DNA of 64,000 nucleotides from Dolomedes plantarius (GCA_907164885.2 OU015490.1:14459495-14523494); one strand, 5' to 3'; shown: positions 20,499-31,895, numbered from the stretch's first letter. Notes: generated by a model from the letters alone, not told the origin. Made by a program: numbers and translations.

Positions 20499-20538
<40 letters not shown>

Positions 20539-20981
20539 ACATACTGGACAACCCAAGGAAAGAATGGGCGTCCAGCACATCACAGGCGATGATGGTGTAG
20601 TCGTGGCTATAATAATACTCGACGCAGCAAGTTACAACATTATACTAGTTTTTATTTCGTCGGCGAATACGTCTTCTCAAGACAGTTACAAAATCCGAAA
20701 AGCCTACATGTACGTGATCCCAAACCTTATATAAACTCATCTCGTCATGTGATCGTAATAGGGTTTAATTGGTTAAAAGTTAAGAAAAGGCGTGACAAAT
20801 GCGCTACAGCGTTAATTTTCTGCCCACGCTACGCCAGTTTAGTTTTCTAGTAACAAGGCAGCCATTTAATTTTTTCTCTAGAGGCCTTTTAGGACTTAGA
20901 TTTGAAAACGAAAGTTAGCTCGTACGCCCAAGGGAATTTAGAATAATGTTAGATTTTAAAATGGTATGGGGTTTTTAATGT

Positions 20982-20986
<5 letters not shown>
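20539..20986 (-). repeat. LTR-like repeat, copy 1 (related to 45229-45886)
   Basis: Bounded by TGTAACAT and ATGTTATA between TA arrays. It shares several blocks with 45229-45886, including GATTGGTTAAAAGTTA, GGCAGCCATTTAAT and a long AGGGAATTTAGAATAATG... stretch. Read on the minus strand it has an AATAAA, so a minus-oriented LTR is plausible. No coding region is attached. Confidence 0.4.
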
Positions 20987-21016
<30 letters not shown>

Positions 21017-21028
21017 ATATATATATAA
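20982..21028. repeat. (TA)n microsatellite with TGTATG interruption
   Basis: Short TA array after the LTR-like repeat. The following 21029-21370 is unassigned sequence without an open frame. Confidence 0.8.
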
Positions 21029-21370
21029 CATTTATGTATTGCTTGTATAACTGAGAAAACAGACAGCCGAGACAAACACCGAGAAGAAAGCTTTGCTATG
21101 TAACCGTCTGAAACCACTTCTTTCACATCTATAGTTTACAAACAATAAGGTGTTTCTTGCTTTGTTGCAGACTAACAGTTGAATAGGATGGAAAGTCAAG
21201 TCCTGTCCTCAACACACAGGATTACCGACACGAGCCGAAAAATAAGGAGGTAAAATGCATTCCCTTCTCTTCATCGTTATCCTGTGCCGGGAGGAAGAGA
21301 AAACTTTTAAGCAACTGCAAAACTCTTTTCTTTTAATTTTGAGAAATGTGGAAGAAGCTCCGAAACGTGG

Positions 21371-21371
<1 letters not shown>

Positions 21372-21402
<31 letters not shown>
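21372..21402. repeat. (TA)n microsatellite
   Basis: About 31 bases of TA between unassigned sequence and the mariner element. Confidence 0.85.
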
Positions 21403-21409
<7 letters not shown>

Positions 21410-21646
21410 ATTTAATACTATTATCGTATGGTATATACAAACACGCATATCTCTATCTCTCTGTCGGGTTGGAAAAAAAGTAATTTCGGTTTGCGCAAAT
21501 AGATGGTGTTATGTTTATTTTGTTATTTTGTTGTCAATATTGGAATTTCTTTCTTTTCAGATTTGGTAGTGGACACTTTAAGGTTACTGTAGAAACAAAT
21601 TCCGTGTAATTTTGTTCAGAACTGTTAGTGTACGGTCAATTTTAAC

Positions 21647-23491
21647 ATGGAGTGCAAAAATGGACATTTTCGACATATTTTAGTTTTTCATTTTCATAAA
21701 GGCAGGAAAGCGGCTGAGGCTCACAAAGAAATATGGAAAGTTTATGGCTTTGATTGCTTAACAGAACGCGCGCGTCAGAATTGGTTTGAAAAACTGCGTT
21801 CTGAGGATTTTTCTCTAAGAGATGACAACGTTGTGGTCGACCTTCTGAAGTTGATGATGACAAAATGAAAGCCATAATTGAATCGATTTTTCATATAACT
21901 AAAATTTTTCGATATAACGATTTTTCATATAACTGTGCTCGAGATTGCAAAAAGGTTAAATGTATCACACACATTAAGGCGACAATGGACCATGAAAAAC
22001 TTTTTTTTTATTTATTAACCAATTTCTATGAAATTTTGTATACTTATACAGTGTTGTTTAGGGATGGAAATTCTAAATTAAAAAAAAATCAGGATGTAAT
22101 TAATTAAGATATTAATTAAAATCAGTTTGTTAATGACTCTATTTAAAAATGTTCCATGCGCATTAATTTTTGTCTCAGATATCTAATTTTCTCTCTTAAG
22201 CTAGCTTTATATAGTTATAATAAAAGTTACTAGCAATATTTGATTTATAGTCCTATTTATAAAAACTAGAAAAGAAATCGATAAAAATAAGTCATTTTAT
22301 GCAAAATTTTATCAAAAAAAGTTTTTTTATGGTAAAAATTTTAAGTTGTTTTAAAATAGTATAATGAATTGATTACTAAGTTTTATTCTAACATATATAA
22401 ATAATCATTTTATGAAATTTTATGAAAATTCAAGAAAAATTATGACGCATGGAACATTTTGAACTTACCGAAACGACATGAAAACTTGTTTTGAGAAAAT
22501 GGCATTTAAAGTTTTAATTTTACTAACATTTCCATTGTTTACGTTTTAAAAAAATACTTATAACTCTGTTAATAATGATCGTATCAACATACTTTTTTTA
22601 AACTTAAAGCTGATGAGTTGCAGAATCATTTTCTGAAAGAAAAAATAAACGTTTTGGGGACATATTTTTGTCAATCTGGAGGTCCATTCTCGCCTTAATT
22701 GAAAATCACATGAGATGTCTTGGACTCGTTAAGAAGCTCGATTTTTGGGTTCCGCATGAACTGAAAGAAATTCACTTAACATAACGAATCTATATTTGTT
22801 ATACGCATTTCAAAGGTAATGCAATCGATCCTTTTTTTGAAAAAAATTGTCACTGGTGATGAAACATGGATCGTCTACAACAACATTAATCGAAAAAGAT
22901 CATGGTCCAAGGTGACAAACGGTGTATGGTTTGGTGTATGGTTTGTGGACGAACGGTATATGGACGAAATGGTGTATGGTTTGTGCTGTTCGTCACAAAC
23001 CATATCGAAAGCTGAATTGCATCAGCAAAAGATCGTGCTGTCAATTTGTTGGGATTACGAAGGTGTATTTTGAGATGATCGTTGCAACCAAACGATCAAC
23101 TCGAATGTTTACTACCAACAACTCATGAAATTGGAGGAAGCAATCAAAGAGAAAAGGCCAGACTTGACAAATCGCAAAGGAATCGTGTTCAACCACGACA
23201 ATGCGAGGCCTTTAGCAGCACGTGCGAAATTATTGGAGCTTGGTTGGGAAGTGATGTCGCATTTCCCCATGTAGCCCCGACCTTGCACAATCAGATTATC
23301 ATTTATTTCGAAGTTTGCAAAATTTTTTAAATGGTAAAAATTTCAGTAATATCGATGACCTCAAATCGCACGTGGTTGAGTTTTTTGCTGATAAGGACCA
23401 GAAATTCTATGAGAGCGGAATCATGAAGTTACCAGAAAGATGGCAAAAGGTCGTCGAACAGAATGGAAGATATTTGTCTCATGAAAGTTAA
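21647..23491 (+). pseudogene. mariner transposase (SETMAR-like), degenerate and split
   Basis: The N-terminal HTH (FRHILVFHFHKGRKAAEAHK, then NWFEKLRSEDFSLRD) is open to 21868. A frame change follows, then the insertion. Homology resumes near 22700 (ENHMRCLGLVKKLDFWVPHELKEIHLT) and a stop lies before RINICYTHFK. The first catalytic motif VTGDETWIVYNN is intact, and HDNARP carries the second Asp. The third region (SPDLAQSDYH in the shifted frame) is reached only after an in-frame TAG near 23272. The end LPERWQKVVEQNGRYLS reaches TAA 23491. A local direct repeat of GGTGTATGGTTTG units near 22920-22985 has replaced the segment after NRKRSWSK. Clearly dead. Confidence 0.88.
21974..22698. mobile_element. 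non-autonomous insertion with 18-base terminal inverted repeats
   Basis: Left TTAAGGCGACAATGGACC and right GGTCCATTCTCGCCTTAA are inverted repeats with one mismatch. The interior is AT-rich and noncoding. TTAA at both ends would suggest a piggyBac-like target. However, joining the flanks to keep the mariner reading frame (cac-att-gaa) implies a 3-base ATT duplication instead, so the superfamily is open. Confidence 0.7.
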
Positions 23492-23566
23492 TTTTTTTTA
23501 TCGAAAAAATTTAGTTTTATTTCACACTAAAAAACCGAAATGACTTACTTACTTACTTACTCTCTC

Positions 23567-23570
<4 letters not shown>

Positions 23571-23611
<41 letters not shown>
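23571..23611. repeat. (TA)n microsatellite
   Basis: About 41 bases of TA directly against the hAT-like MITE. Confidence 0.9.
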
Positions 23612-23614
<3 letters not shown>

Positions 23615-24111
23615 GGGTTTCCAACTTACAAGTGTCCAAGGGCCGCAATCGAAAACACCTGTCTAGTGGCGGGCAGCAATTTAATCAGGACCATACCCAG
23701 GACTTGTTTTCTTGAGGGAGGGGGATTTGGAGGATTTGTGTATAGATACTATGAAATTTTTAAAAATTCGAGGATAAACCTCCAACAACAACCTTGATTA
23801 TAACTGGCCAACTTTCGGTAAATTACAGACACACACAAAAAAAGTCAAATAAGAAGTGGGTATTTAAATAAGACGAGGGTCAAATAAGAAGGGGGGTATG
23901 AAATAGAACATGAGTGGACACCCTACTTTTCATGGAATTCGAGGAAAATCAATCTTTTTTGTAAATGAACAGCATTTGAAAACAATAAAGATTTTTACAA
24001 AAACATTTTTCGTTAACTAAAAATGTCGAAATTGATGCTGCAAATTATTTTCCTAGAAGTCTTCGAGGGCCGCAAAAAAAGGCACCGCGGGCCGCCAGTT
24101 GGAAACCCCTG
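23612..24111. mobile_element. hAT-like MITE
   Basis: 500 bases with terminal inverted repeats CAGGGGTTTCCAACT at the left and AGTTGGAAACCCCTG at the right. The CAGGGGT start and GGGCCGC subterminal motif on both sides are typical of hAT non-autonomous elements. An 8-base target duplication is not visible: the left flank is TA repeat and the right flank CT repeat. No coding sequence. Confidence 0.75.
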
Positions 24112-24188
<77 letters not shown>

Positions 24189-24212
24189 GTTGTGTGTGTG
24201 TGTGTGTGTATG

Positions 24213-24269
<57 letters not shown>

Positions 24270-24270
24270 T
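24112..24270. repeat. compound microsatellite (CT)n(TA)n(GT)n(TA)n(TG)n(TA)n
   Basis: Six consecutive blocks of different dinucleotides. The ORFs seen through it on both strands are artefacts of the repeat. Confidence 0.95.
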
Positions 24271-24718
24271 TGTAATAAATTAAATATTTGGCCCTCCATT
24301 ATAGCATTGAAATTCCCTTTCCTAAATCCAATCCGCAGTGATCTTACTTTATCGCTTTAAAGCCCTAACAACAGAACTTTCCATAAAATAGCAAACGTTG
24401 TATTTCTACACGTGTATACTTCTGGAGAAAGGCGTGGGTTCACATCGCGAGCCCCAGAATTTGCTGACCCTTCAAAAATAACAGCCACATGTACCTCGCT
24501 TCTCGCGCGTAAGGTTGAAAGGTGATATTCACTTCGCTCCGAGTATCTGAAATGGATGGACGTATTTTTTATCGCTCTAATAAAACGATTAGACCCGACT
24601 GCTTTCCAAATTTGATTGAATTCCTTTCAGGCTGAGTCTAGCTCCAGCCATGTAAATATGAGCTAGTTTACTTTTTCAGGTTGTGTTTTAAGAGCGAGAT
24701 GTAATGGATATATTACAC
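24271..24718. other. unassigned sequence
   Basis: No gene or repeat recognised. Confidence 0.35.
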
Positions 24719-24732
24719 TTACACACACACAG

Positions 24733-24780
<48 letters not shown>
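24719..24780. repeat. (CA)n(TA)n microsatellite
   Basis: About 40 bases of CA followed by 18 of TA, abutting the next element. Confidence 0.9.
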
Positions 24781-24781
24781 C

Positions 24782-25591
24782 CAGGGTGATTTTTAGGATA
24801 AAACTGACACTATTCAGAGCCACCTGTAGCGTGATCTATCGGCTGGAATTCCACCAAAATTCATAGATGGACTAAGGACGGCTTGGGAAAGAGTTCCCAT
24901 GAAAAGAAAAAGTTAGTTCCAAAAGTCGCCGATAGGGGAAGATATGGCATTGTTGTTGTCGGCTTACCCTAGAATTTGAGTAAAACTCATTTAAAACACC
25001 AAAATGCAAATTCATGACCACGTAGTCGACAGCAGCGCCAGTATTTTGGGCTATAAATGTCGGTGCGCAATCTGTTGCACCGTCGCTTTACAGAAGAAAG
25101 GGTCATGAGTAGTTTTTTTTTTCAACTTGCTTGGCCACCTCGTTCCCCGGATCTAACTCATATTACTTCTTTCTCTCGAGCTTGGCGGCCCGAGCTTGAG
25201 AGTCCTGAGCTTGTCCGAGCTTGGCGGCCCAAAAGGACAACAAACATATCCCGGCCTGTGACGAACATTCCTGGTGACGTGTTACGCTCGGCCGTTGAGA
25301 ACGCAGTGTTCAGGATGCAATGTGTCGTCCACCAGGACGGTGGTAACATTGAAGGAGGGAGAAGTGAATTTCCGGAATAAAGCGGTGTTGCAGTGAATTT
25401 TTGTTTGTTTTTTTGTTATTCATTCGCCATATATTCCCCTATCGGCGGCTTTCGGAACTTTTTTTTTTTAACAAGGAAACATTTTCCCATGTCGTCCTTA
25501 GTCCCTCTATCAATTTTGGTGGAATTATGGTTGATAGATCGCGCTACAAATGGCTCTGAGTAGTGTCAGTTTAAAGAAAAAAATCACAGTG
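24782..25591 (+). mobile_element. internally deleted Tc1/mariner-like element with long inverted repeats
   Basis: About 165 bases at the left (24782-24947) and right (25426-25591) are imperfect inverted repeats (CAGGGTGATTTTT against CACTGTGATTTTT, then AAACTGACACTA and so on). The right side is followed by TA. Between them lie pieces of a transposase: WPPRSPDLT near 25130 and a C-terminal block (IPGDVLRSAVENAVFRMQCV) near 25267-25330. The region from the HTH to the second catalytic Asp is gone. Confidence 0.72.
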
Positions 25592-25844
25592 TATATAACC
25601 GCATTATTGTTGAGGAAAACGAAAGGAAAGCGGTTAATCCCCTTCGAAACGGGGGAAAACCAACCAAAATTAAAAAAAGAAGAGAGGTTATCTCTAAGCA
25701 CAGAAAGGCCACCTCTAACAATAATGCGACAAAATTAACTTCGATCCTTGAATTACGCATAAAACGAACGGATGTAAATGTTGAATTGAATCATTATTTA
25801 AAAAAAAAAGCCTCCGCTTCGGCGCATTCTTTCACAAATTAGTT
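25592..25844. other. unassigned sequence
   Basis: Contains no recognised gene or repeat. It leads into the GC-richer segment at 25845. Confidence 0.35.
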
Positions 25845-26258
25845 CTAGTTCTTCGGAAGCTGTGGATAGTAGGTGACCCGACGGGCAGCGGGCGGTCTCT
25901 TAATCTCTAGTCTCGGAAAGGAATCGATCCGGTGAACAAACATACCTCGGGGAATATCCCTTGGATGAGGAGCGCCCGGCGTTATCCCACCCCCATGACG
26001 GAACGGACCGCGTTCTCGTTTGTCGATGACCCAGAGTGAGATCGCCAACGAAAACAGAATTCCAGACATCGTCGACCCCGATTTCCACAGACCACTTCTC
26101 TCCGCGGACGGCCGAAATTCAGAAAGAAAATTGAGGACCCGCCTGTCAAAAAGTGACGAGGAGGATATGCCGGGAGGACCTCGGACCGACATGGACTGGG
26201 TCATAGAATTTAGAATTCCTCTCACTGAAATCTCTATCTCACACACACACACATACAT
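25845..26258 (-). other. GC-rich segment open on both strands, unknown
   Basis: A 137-codon minus-strand frame and an 86-codon plus-strand frame (26020-26280) overlap in sequence clearly richer in G+C than its surroundings. I recognise neither product. The minus-strand translation contains a hydrophobic stretch (SGILFSLAISLWVI). On the minus strand CGAG|GTATGT near 25944-25955 resembles a splice donor, so part of a host exon is one reading. An LTR or UTR fragment is another. No repeat copy of it occurs in this window. Confidence 0.25.
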
Positions 26259-26261
26259 ATA

Positions 26262-26925
<664 letters not shown>

Positions 26926-26944
26926 CCCCCCCACACACACACAT

Positions 26945-28079
26945 ATATATATATATATATAACAGTTCCGTAACTCACTGACTCACTGACAAATAACGCA
27001 CAGACCAAACCGCTGGACCTAAAGGGCTGACATTTTGCATGGCAATTCTTCTTATAGTGTAGGGGTGCGCTAAGAAAGATTTTTCAAAAAGTTTTCTTAC
27101 ATTTTTTTAAAATTAAATTTTTAAGCTGTTTTTGTAACTTTTTAAAGCTTGCATTTAAAAAAAAAATCCGAGGGTTATAAAATTTATATCACGAGAAAGA
27201 TCCTAAAAATTCTTATAAAATGACATCGTTTTCGAATCTTCGCCTCCATTTTCTGATTTTTGGTGAAATTATAAAGATTCATTTTTAGAATTTAATTTAT
27301 TAAAAGCTGATCATTTCTGTTCTTGTTGTGATACTTTGAATTAATTTTTCGTCACGTGCATTACAGCGAAATAAATTGAAGAAAAACTTATTGAAATACG
27401 GTAAAAGATAAAATTTAATCACTGGACTCATTGAGATGGAAGTTTTTTTAAGAACTGAATTCAAATGAGTATCTTTTATGGATATTAAACATACAAACTA
27501 ATTGCAGACATTGACAGTTGTATTTATTATATATATATATATATATATGTAGAGTGAGCTACATTTCCCCTCCTCATTATTCATAATTTACTCGCCCGTG
27601 ACGTCATGCTGATGGGAAGCTTTCGCTCCATTTAAGAAGAGGCAGCAGCGAGAAGAAGAAGCAGCATCGAGAAGAAGAAGCGGCAGCCAGAAGAAAAAGA
27701 AGCAGCATGAAGAAGAAGCAGGGGCGGCGGAACGAAGGCAGATAGTGAGCAGAGCAAGCCAAACAGCCAGAACCAGCGGACTGAGTGCAGAACGAGTGCT
27801 GATAAGATGGACTTAGGTGTAATGTCAGGTGCAGGTTTAAACGACGGCTTTTACTGTATTAAAAGAGGCAAGCTTCAATACATAATGCTATTTTGACCTA
27901 TTTTATAAATGTAAATGTGTACATGTGTCATCCAAGAACTTTTAAATAAATGTTGTGGTTTTTGTATTATCCTGCTTAGCCAGATGATTCCTGACCTACA
28001 TATATATATATATGGCATTAATTGTATACTTTGACCGTTGTATTCAATTTGAATGTACTCCGTAGCGAAGTACGGGTAT
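26945..28079 (+). mobile_element. non-autonomous Helitron, family N1, copy d, split by an LTR-like insertion
   Basis: The 5' motif AACAGTTCCGTAACT at 26961 and the family body run to 27547. The 3' third (GGCATTAATTGTATAC...CTCCGTAGCGAAGTACGGG) resumes at about 28013. The terminal CTAG is missing: the sequence switches to a SINE head at 28081. The 453-base insertion at 27548-28000 separates the parts. Confidence 0.72.
27548..28000 (+). mobile_element. probable solo LTR inside a Helitron
   Basis: Starts TGTAGAGTGAGC and ends TGACCTACA, a TGTAG/CTACA inverted terminus. It is flanked by TATA on both sides (a 4-base duplication, weakened as evidence by the surrounding TA repeat). It carries a purine-rich GAAGAAGAAGCAG stretch and AATAAATG near 27945. 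No internal retroelement sequence accompanies it, so a solo LTR is the simplest reading. Confidence 0.5.
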
Positions 28080-28080
28080 T

Positions 28081-28165
28081 GTACCATAGTATAATGGCTA
28101 ACGATCTGTGCGTGGGGTCGAATCCCGGATAAGGTTTGGTCGTTTCCGTGTCTTTTTTCTTTATT
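28081..28165 (+). mobile_element. tRNA-derived SINE, copy 2 (head only)
   Basis: TAGTATAATGG at 28087-28097 fits the A box. GGGTCGAATCC at 28115-28125 fits the B box with one mismatch. The boxes are about 28 bases apart, shorter than in a tRNA, so the anticodon region is deleted. The next bases (AAGGTTTGGTCGTTTCCGTG) match the body start of the SINE at 8982. Confidence 0.6.
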
Positions 28166-28344
28166 TATGTATGATATTTAAAGATTTGCATTTGAATAAA
28201 TTAAAAAATATTTTTATACTATTTAACAAAATATTTTAGGAATTATTAAACTTTGAAAAATGGAAGTTTTTAATGACTGTGACATTTTGTGGGTAGCTTA
28301 TGAGTAAGTATGATTTTTACCATGTTTGTATTAATCGCTCGCTT
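28166..28344. other. AT-rich unassigned sequence
   Basis: No gene seen. Confidence 0.35.
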
Positions 28345-28640
28345 TCTTGTTTGTTTGTGTGTTTGTTTCTCAAGTACAAATCTTGCAATCGATTTTTAAC
28401 TAACTTCCCGACTAGCTAGACATTTGAAACTTTTAGAATAGCTCATAACACGATGACAATACATTATTATAATACTTTTAGCCATCTTTAAGCAGATTTG
28501 AATTCATTTTCAGTTAATTTTGTTTTGTAGACTGGTACAGCCCTCTGTCGGCCGGGACGTGAACGAAAAGTTAAACGCTAGTTACATTCCAATTAACTTA
28601 ATTTTCTTTGAAGTTGATGGGATAATTCATCAACAAAATT
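28345..28640 (+). repeat. dispersed repeat R1, copy 1
   Basis: About 295 bases directly repeated, with scattered differences, at 29430-29722. Shared blocks include CTTGCAATCGATTTTTAACT and CGGCCGGGACGTGAACGAAA. Family unknown. Confidence 0.7.
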
Positions 28641-29147
28641 TTAAAAAAGTCCAATATCGCCCAATTTGTCGACCAAAATAAGTCACTAAATCCATCGCCA
28701 ATTTGGCGATAACTCTCATATTTGGCTAGATTACCATAGACTCGTAAAATTCGTAACAATACATCTTGACACTATTATAATTATTATGGAAATTATGGAA
28801 ATTATGGAAACCTAAGTTGTATACATACATATTTCGCTTACAATAGGGTACCGAAACAGAAAGTTTAGGATACGGAAGTGTTTTCTGTAAATCAAATGAG
28901 AATTCCTCGGTATTCTTGCTTCATCTTTTTGCTGGTCATCTGTTAGACGATGCCTGGATTGTTCAGCACTTTTCAAAAGTAAATCACGACTTCGTCCAAG
29001 ATTCAACTTCTCATCCTCGTGACCGGATGCTTGAATTTTTAGCTTCAGTAAATCTCACTTTTGGCGTGTATCTTCGCGAAGAGGGTGAAAATTTAAGTTG
29101 AACTCAGTATTAAATACTTTCCTGTAAGTCCACTCGTTAACGTATGA

Positions 29148-29332
29148 TTAGTTATTTTCGTCACATTTTTCCAGTATCTAAATCGGGACTTAAATATTTT
29201 CGACCTGGAGTATGACGAGCTCTGGTGTAGTGGCTTTTATATGCTGGAAAACTGGTTACGAGTTAACCGCCCAGCAGATATTTGAAAGGTATCCAAAAAA
29301 AAAACTTCTTGCAAACAGACACTTTTGAATGA
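29148..29332 (+). repeat. tRNA-like dispersed repeat R2, copy 1
   Basis: Contains TGGTGTAGTGG (A-box fit) near 29223 and GGTTACGAGTTAACC (decayed B box) near 29254. An inverted copy lies at 34249-34430. Possibly a SINE of a second family. Confidence 0.5.
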
Positions 29333-29429
29333 GTCATAGATAGAATATATTCATATCTTTCCTAATCGGTCTTTCTAATGTTCTCGGTTTCCTTTGCTTT
29401 ATTACCAAGTTTTTTATTAACTCCATTTC

Positions 29430-29722
29430 TTGTTTGTCTGTGTGTTTGGCCCGTACAAATCTTGCAATCGATTTTTAACTAACTTCCCGACTATCTAGAC
29501 ATTTGAAACTTTTAGAATAGTTCAGAACACGATGACGATGCATTATTTTAATACTTTTAGCCCCCTTTAAGCAGGATTGAATTCAATTTCAGTTTATTTT
29601 GTTTTGTTGACTGGTGCAGCCACCTGTCGGCCGGGACGTGAACGAAAAGTTAAACGCGAGTTAATTTCCATTTAACTTCATTTTCTTTCAAGTGGATGGG
29701 ATAATTCATCAAAAATTTTTTT
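29430..29722 (+). repeat. dispersed repeat R1, copy 2
   Basis: Direct repeat of 28345-28640, with substitutions and small indels. Confidence 0.7.
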
Positions 29723-30680
29723 TTAAAGTATTTATTAATACATAGAATTGTCAAGTTTATATGATTCAAAAAAAAATTTAAAAACAGGGTATATAAAAGT
29801 TCTTTTTATCTTGTTATTATTTTTCGTTTATGAACTGCAACACATAGAAATATGTTCTGGTTTGTAAAATTTTTCAGTTTCCAAAAATTTTCGAAATTAA
29901 ATTTTCTCTCTTCAAAGAGATTCAAACATTTTTTTGAGCATAGGCAATTCTTATTTTCAAAAATTTTAGCAGTAGCAACTTGCTCATTTTTTGCAGTGTA
30001 TTCTTTGCCACTATTTCACTTAATTTTCCTGATTTTTGTGTATAATTAAGTTCATTTGTTGCCTTCTTTCTTTCTTTTTTTCATTTTCCCTTTCTCCATG
30101 TCTCGGGTTTCTGAATTTACACATAATAATATGTTTGCGTTAAAGTTCTAGTTGATTCATCTGAAAATAATTTTCTTATTAGTTTCCATTTCTTTGAACC
30201 ATTACATTTATTTCCTGGTCGTATATATCTACAAACCACATTAAAAAAATCAACTTATTCACATAAACACGTTGCAATGATCATTGCTTTTTTTTATTAT
30301 CTAAAATATAATTTCCTGAACCACTATCTTATGCCATAATAGTAAAATAATTAATAATCAATAAATAATCAATTAATCAGTTAAATAGTTAGTCCATTCA
30401 TTATTTCAATTTCGAACTAGACAGAAAAGATAGTTTGGTGTTTCTTATCATTCACAAGTTCACGGCAAAATACTTTCACGCACAACTACTAGTGCAGCTA
30501 AAATTTACAAATAATACGAGTTCAACTGACTTAGTCCACTATTAAAATAACTCTTAACCGACTTCCGTTGAACGACGGAACTGTCAACTCAATCTAAGGG
30601 TTCAATTTTCACAACTTTTACATCGGATTATTTTAATTTTAAAATATGTGACGCAAAATAACTGATAAACTAATTTTTTT
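29723..30680. other. AT-rich sequence without recognised features
   Basis: Only short chance frames. A run of (AATAATCAATT)-like repeats lies near 30350-30380. Confidence 0.4.
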
Positions 30681-31197
30681 TTAAAATTCTTGACTTAGAC
30701 CACTTTCATAATTACGGACACATATAGTATGACGTGCCAGAAAAATTGTGATACCTGTCAAATACCTGAGAGTTCTACTTTTGGATCGTAGGACCGCAGA
30801 AACGTGACGGTGCATGGACTCCACGAACTTTCTGAGGAAGTCTGTAGACAATGAACGCGATGCCTCCTGAAGAGAGGTCACCAACCTTGTAATATTATAA
30901 GATGGTGAATCTCTAATTTGGACGGAACATTGCATGGCATTGAAGGTATGTTCAATACCGTTGAGATCTGGTTGACAAGGGAGCAATTTCGAGTTCCAAA
31001 ACTCGGATGAGTGTACCTCAAACCGTTATTGGGTGGCTGTAGTTGTTTGTGGTGGAGCATTCTCTTGTTGGAGGACGCCCAAGCCCATGAGAGTGAATGC
31101 ATGACATGACGGGACATGTGGCGTTATAACGTCATAAAGTCTTAACGAGTTCTCTCTCTGGAGAAATGGCTTCCCCGAGAAGAAGATTCACAGCGTA

Positions 31198-31895
31198 TGT
31201 TACGACTCAAAACTCCATCTGTAACTGTTTGTCCCTATAAACGGGGAATTTTGGTTTTACTCTCCTTACGGGATGGAAATACTGTATGTGTATGTCACGT
31301 CAAAACGAAAGTAATTTGTTGTCGCGTTGGAGAGCCGATTTGCGCGGCTCTTAGAATCATGTGATGGCTCGACGTAGTCGAGTGGGAAAATCTGGGCGGC
31401 ATAAATGAAAAGCCGTGATTAATTATTGTAAGAATACTGTAATTGTGCTGTGATTGTGAATTGTTAATAAATGTACAGTGTTTCGTAAAGGATACATTTA
31501 ATAAAGGTTTAATAGTGTTTCGTAAAGGATACGTAAATACGAGTCGGATACGTTTAATTTATGGTACAAACTTTTGATATGCAGGTTTAGCCCACCACTG
31601 CTGCGTGCGTCATCACTTCGGCGGGCATAAAATAAGCTCGCCGTTTCTTCCAATGTATGCTGCTACGAGTGCTTCTGCTCCAGCCATCGTCTGCTAAGGT
31701 GTGCTGTCCGACCTGGGAGTACTTCGGCTGAGGGCCAGCTCTTCTTCATGTTATCTGATCGTTATGCAAGGATAGGTTCCTATGTTCTTAAGTTTTGTAA
31801 CTGTACATAATTTATGATGAGTTAAATAAAGGCTAAAGTCAACCTTTTCAGTCATCATCCAACCTTCACCTCTAAAGATATAACACGTCTGAATG
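31198..31895 (+). repeat. probable solo LTR inserted in the Tc1 remnant
   Basis: TGTTACGACTC... to ...GATATAACA gives a TGTTA/TAACA inverted terminus. It contains several AATAAA motifs (near 31465, 31497 and 31825). Flanks cgta and cgtc would be a 4-base duplication with one mismatch. It interrupts transposase homology on both sides. Confidence 0.45.

Larger units (their letters stand above)
18626..20506 (-). mobile_element. non-autonomous Helitron, family N1, copy c, split by a Tc1 element
   Basis: On the minus strand the 3' end (CTAG complement at 18626-18629, flank T) and its hairpin (near 18635-18653) are at the left. The 5' motif GTAACTGACTG...(complement near 20474-20495) is at the right. 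A Tc1-type element occupies 18719-19937. Removing it joins the AATGCAAAAAAG...TATATA segment to TATATTTATAATAAATGCG, restoring the family's order. The exact 5' tip is lost in the TA run that follows. Confidence 0.75.
21464..23560 (+). mobile_element. mariner element, interrupted by a second insertion
   Basis: The left end carries GGGTTGGAAAAAAAGTAATT then TCGGTTTGCG. The complement of the right end reads AAGTCATTTCGGTTTTTTAG, an imperfect mariner terminal repeat. The outermost right bases are replaced by (TTAC)n and (TC)n simple repeats. An insertion of about 720 bases lies at 21974-22698. Confidence 0.82.

Noticed and set aside
25057..25380. 107-codon ORF as a gene
   Set aside because: It lies between long inverted repeats and contains transposase C-terminal pieces (PPRSPDLT, DVLRSAVENAVFRMQ), so it is part of a deleted element.
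28087..28126. Functional tRNA gene
   Set aside because: Good A and B boxes but the anticodon region is deleted and no acceptor stem can pair.
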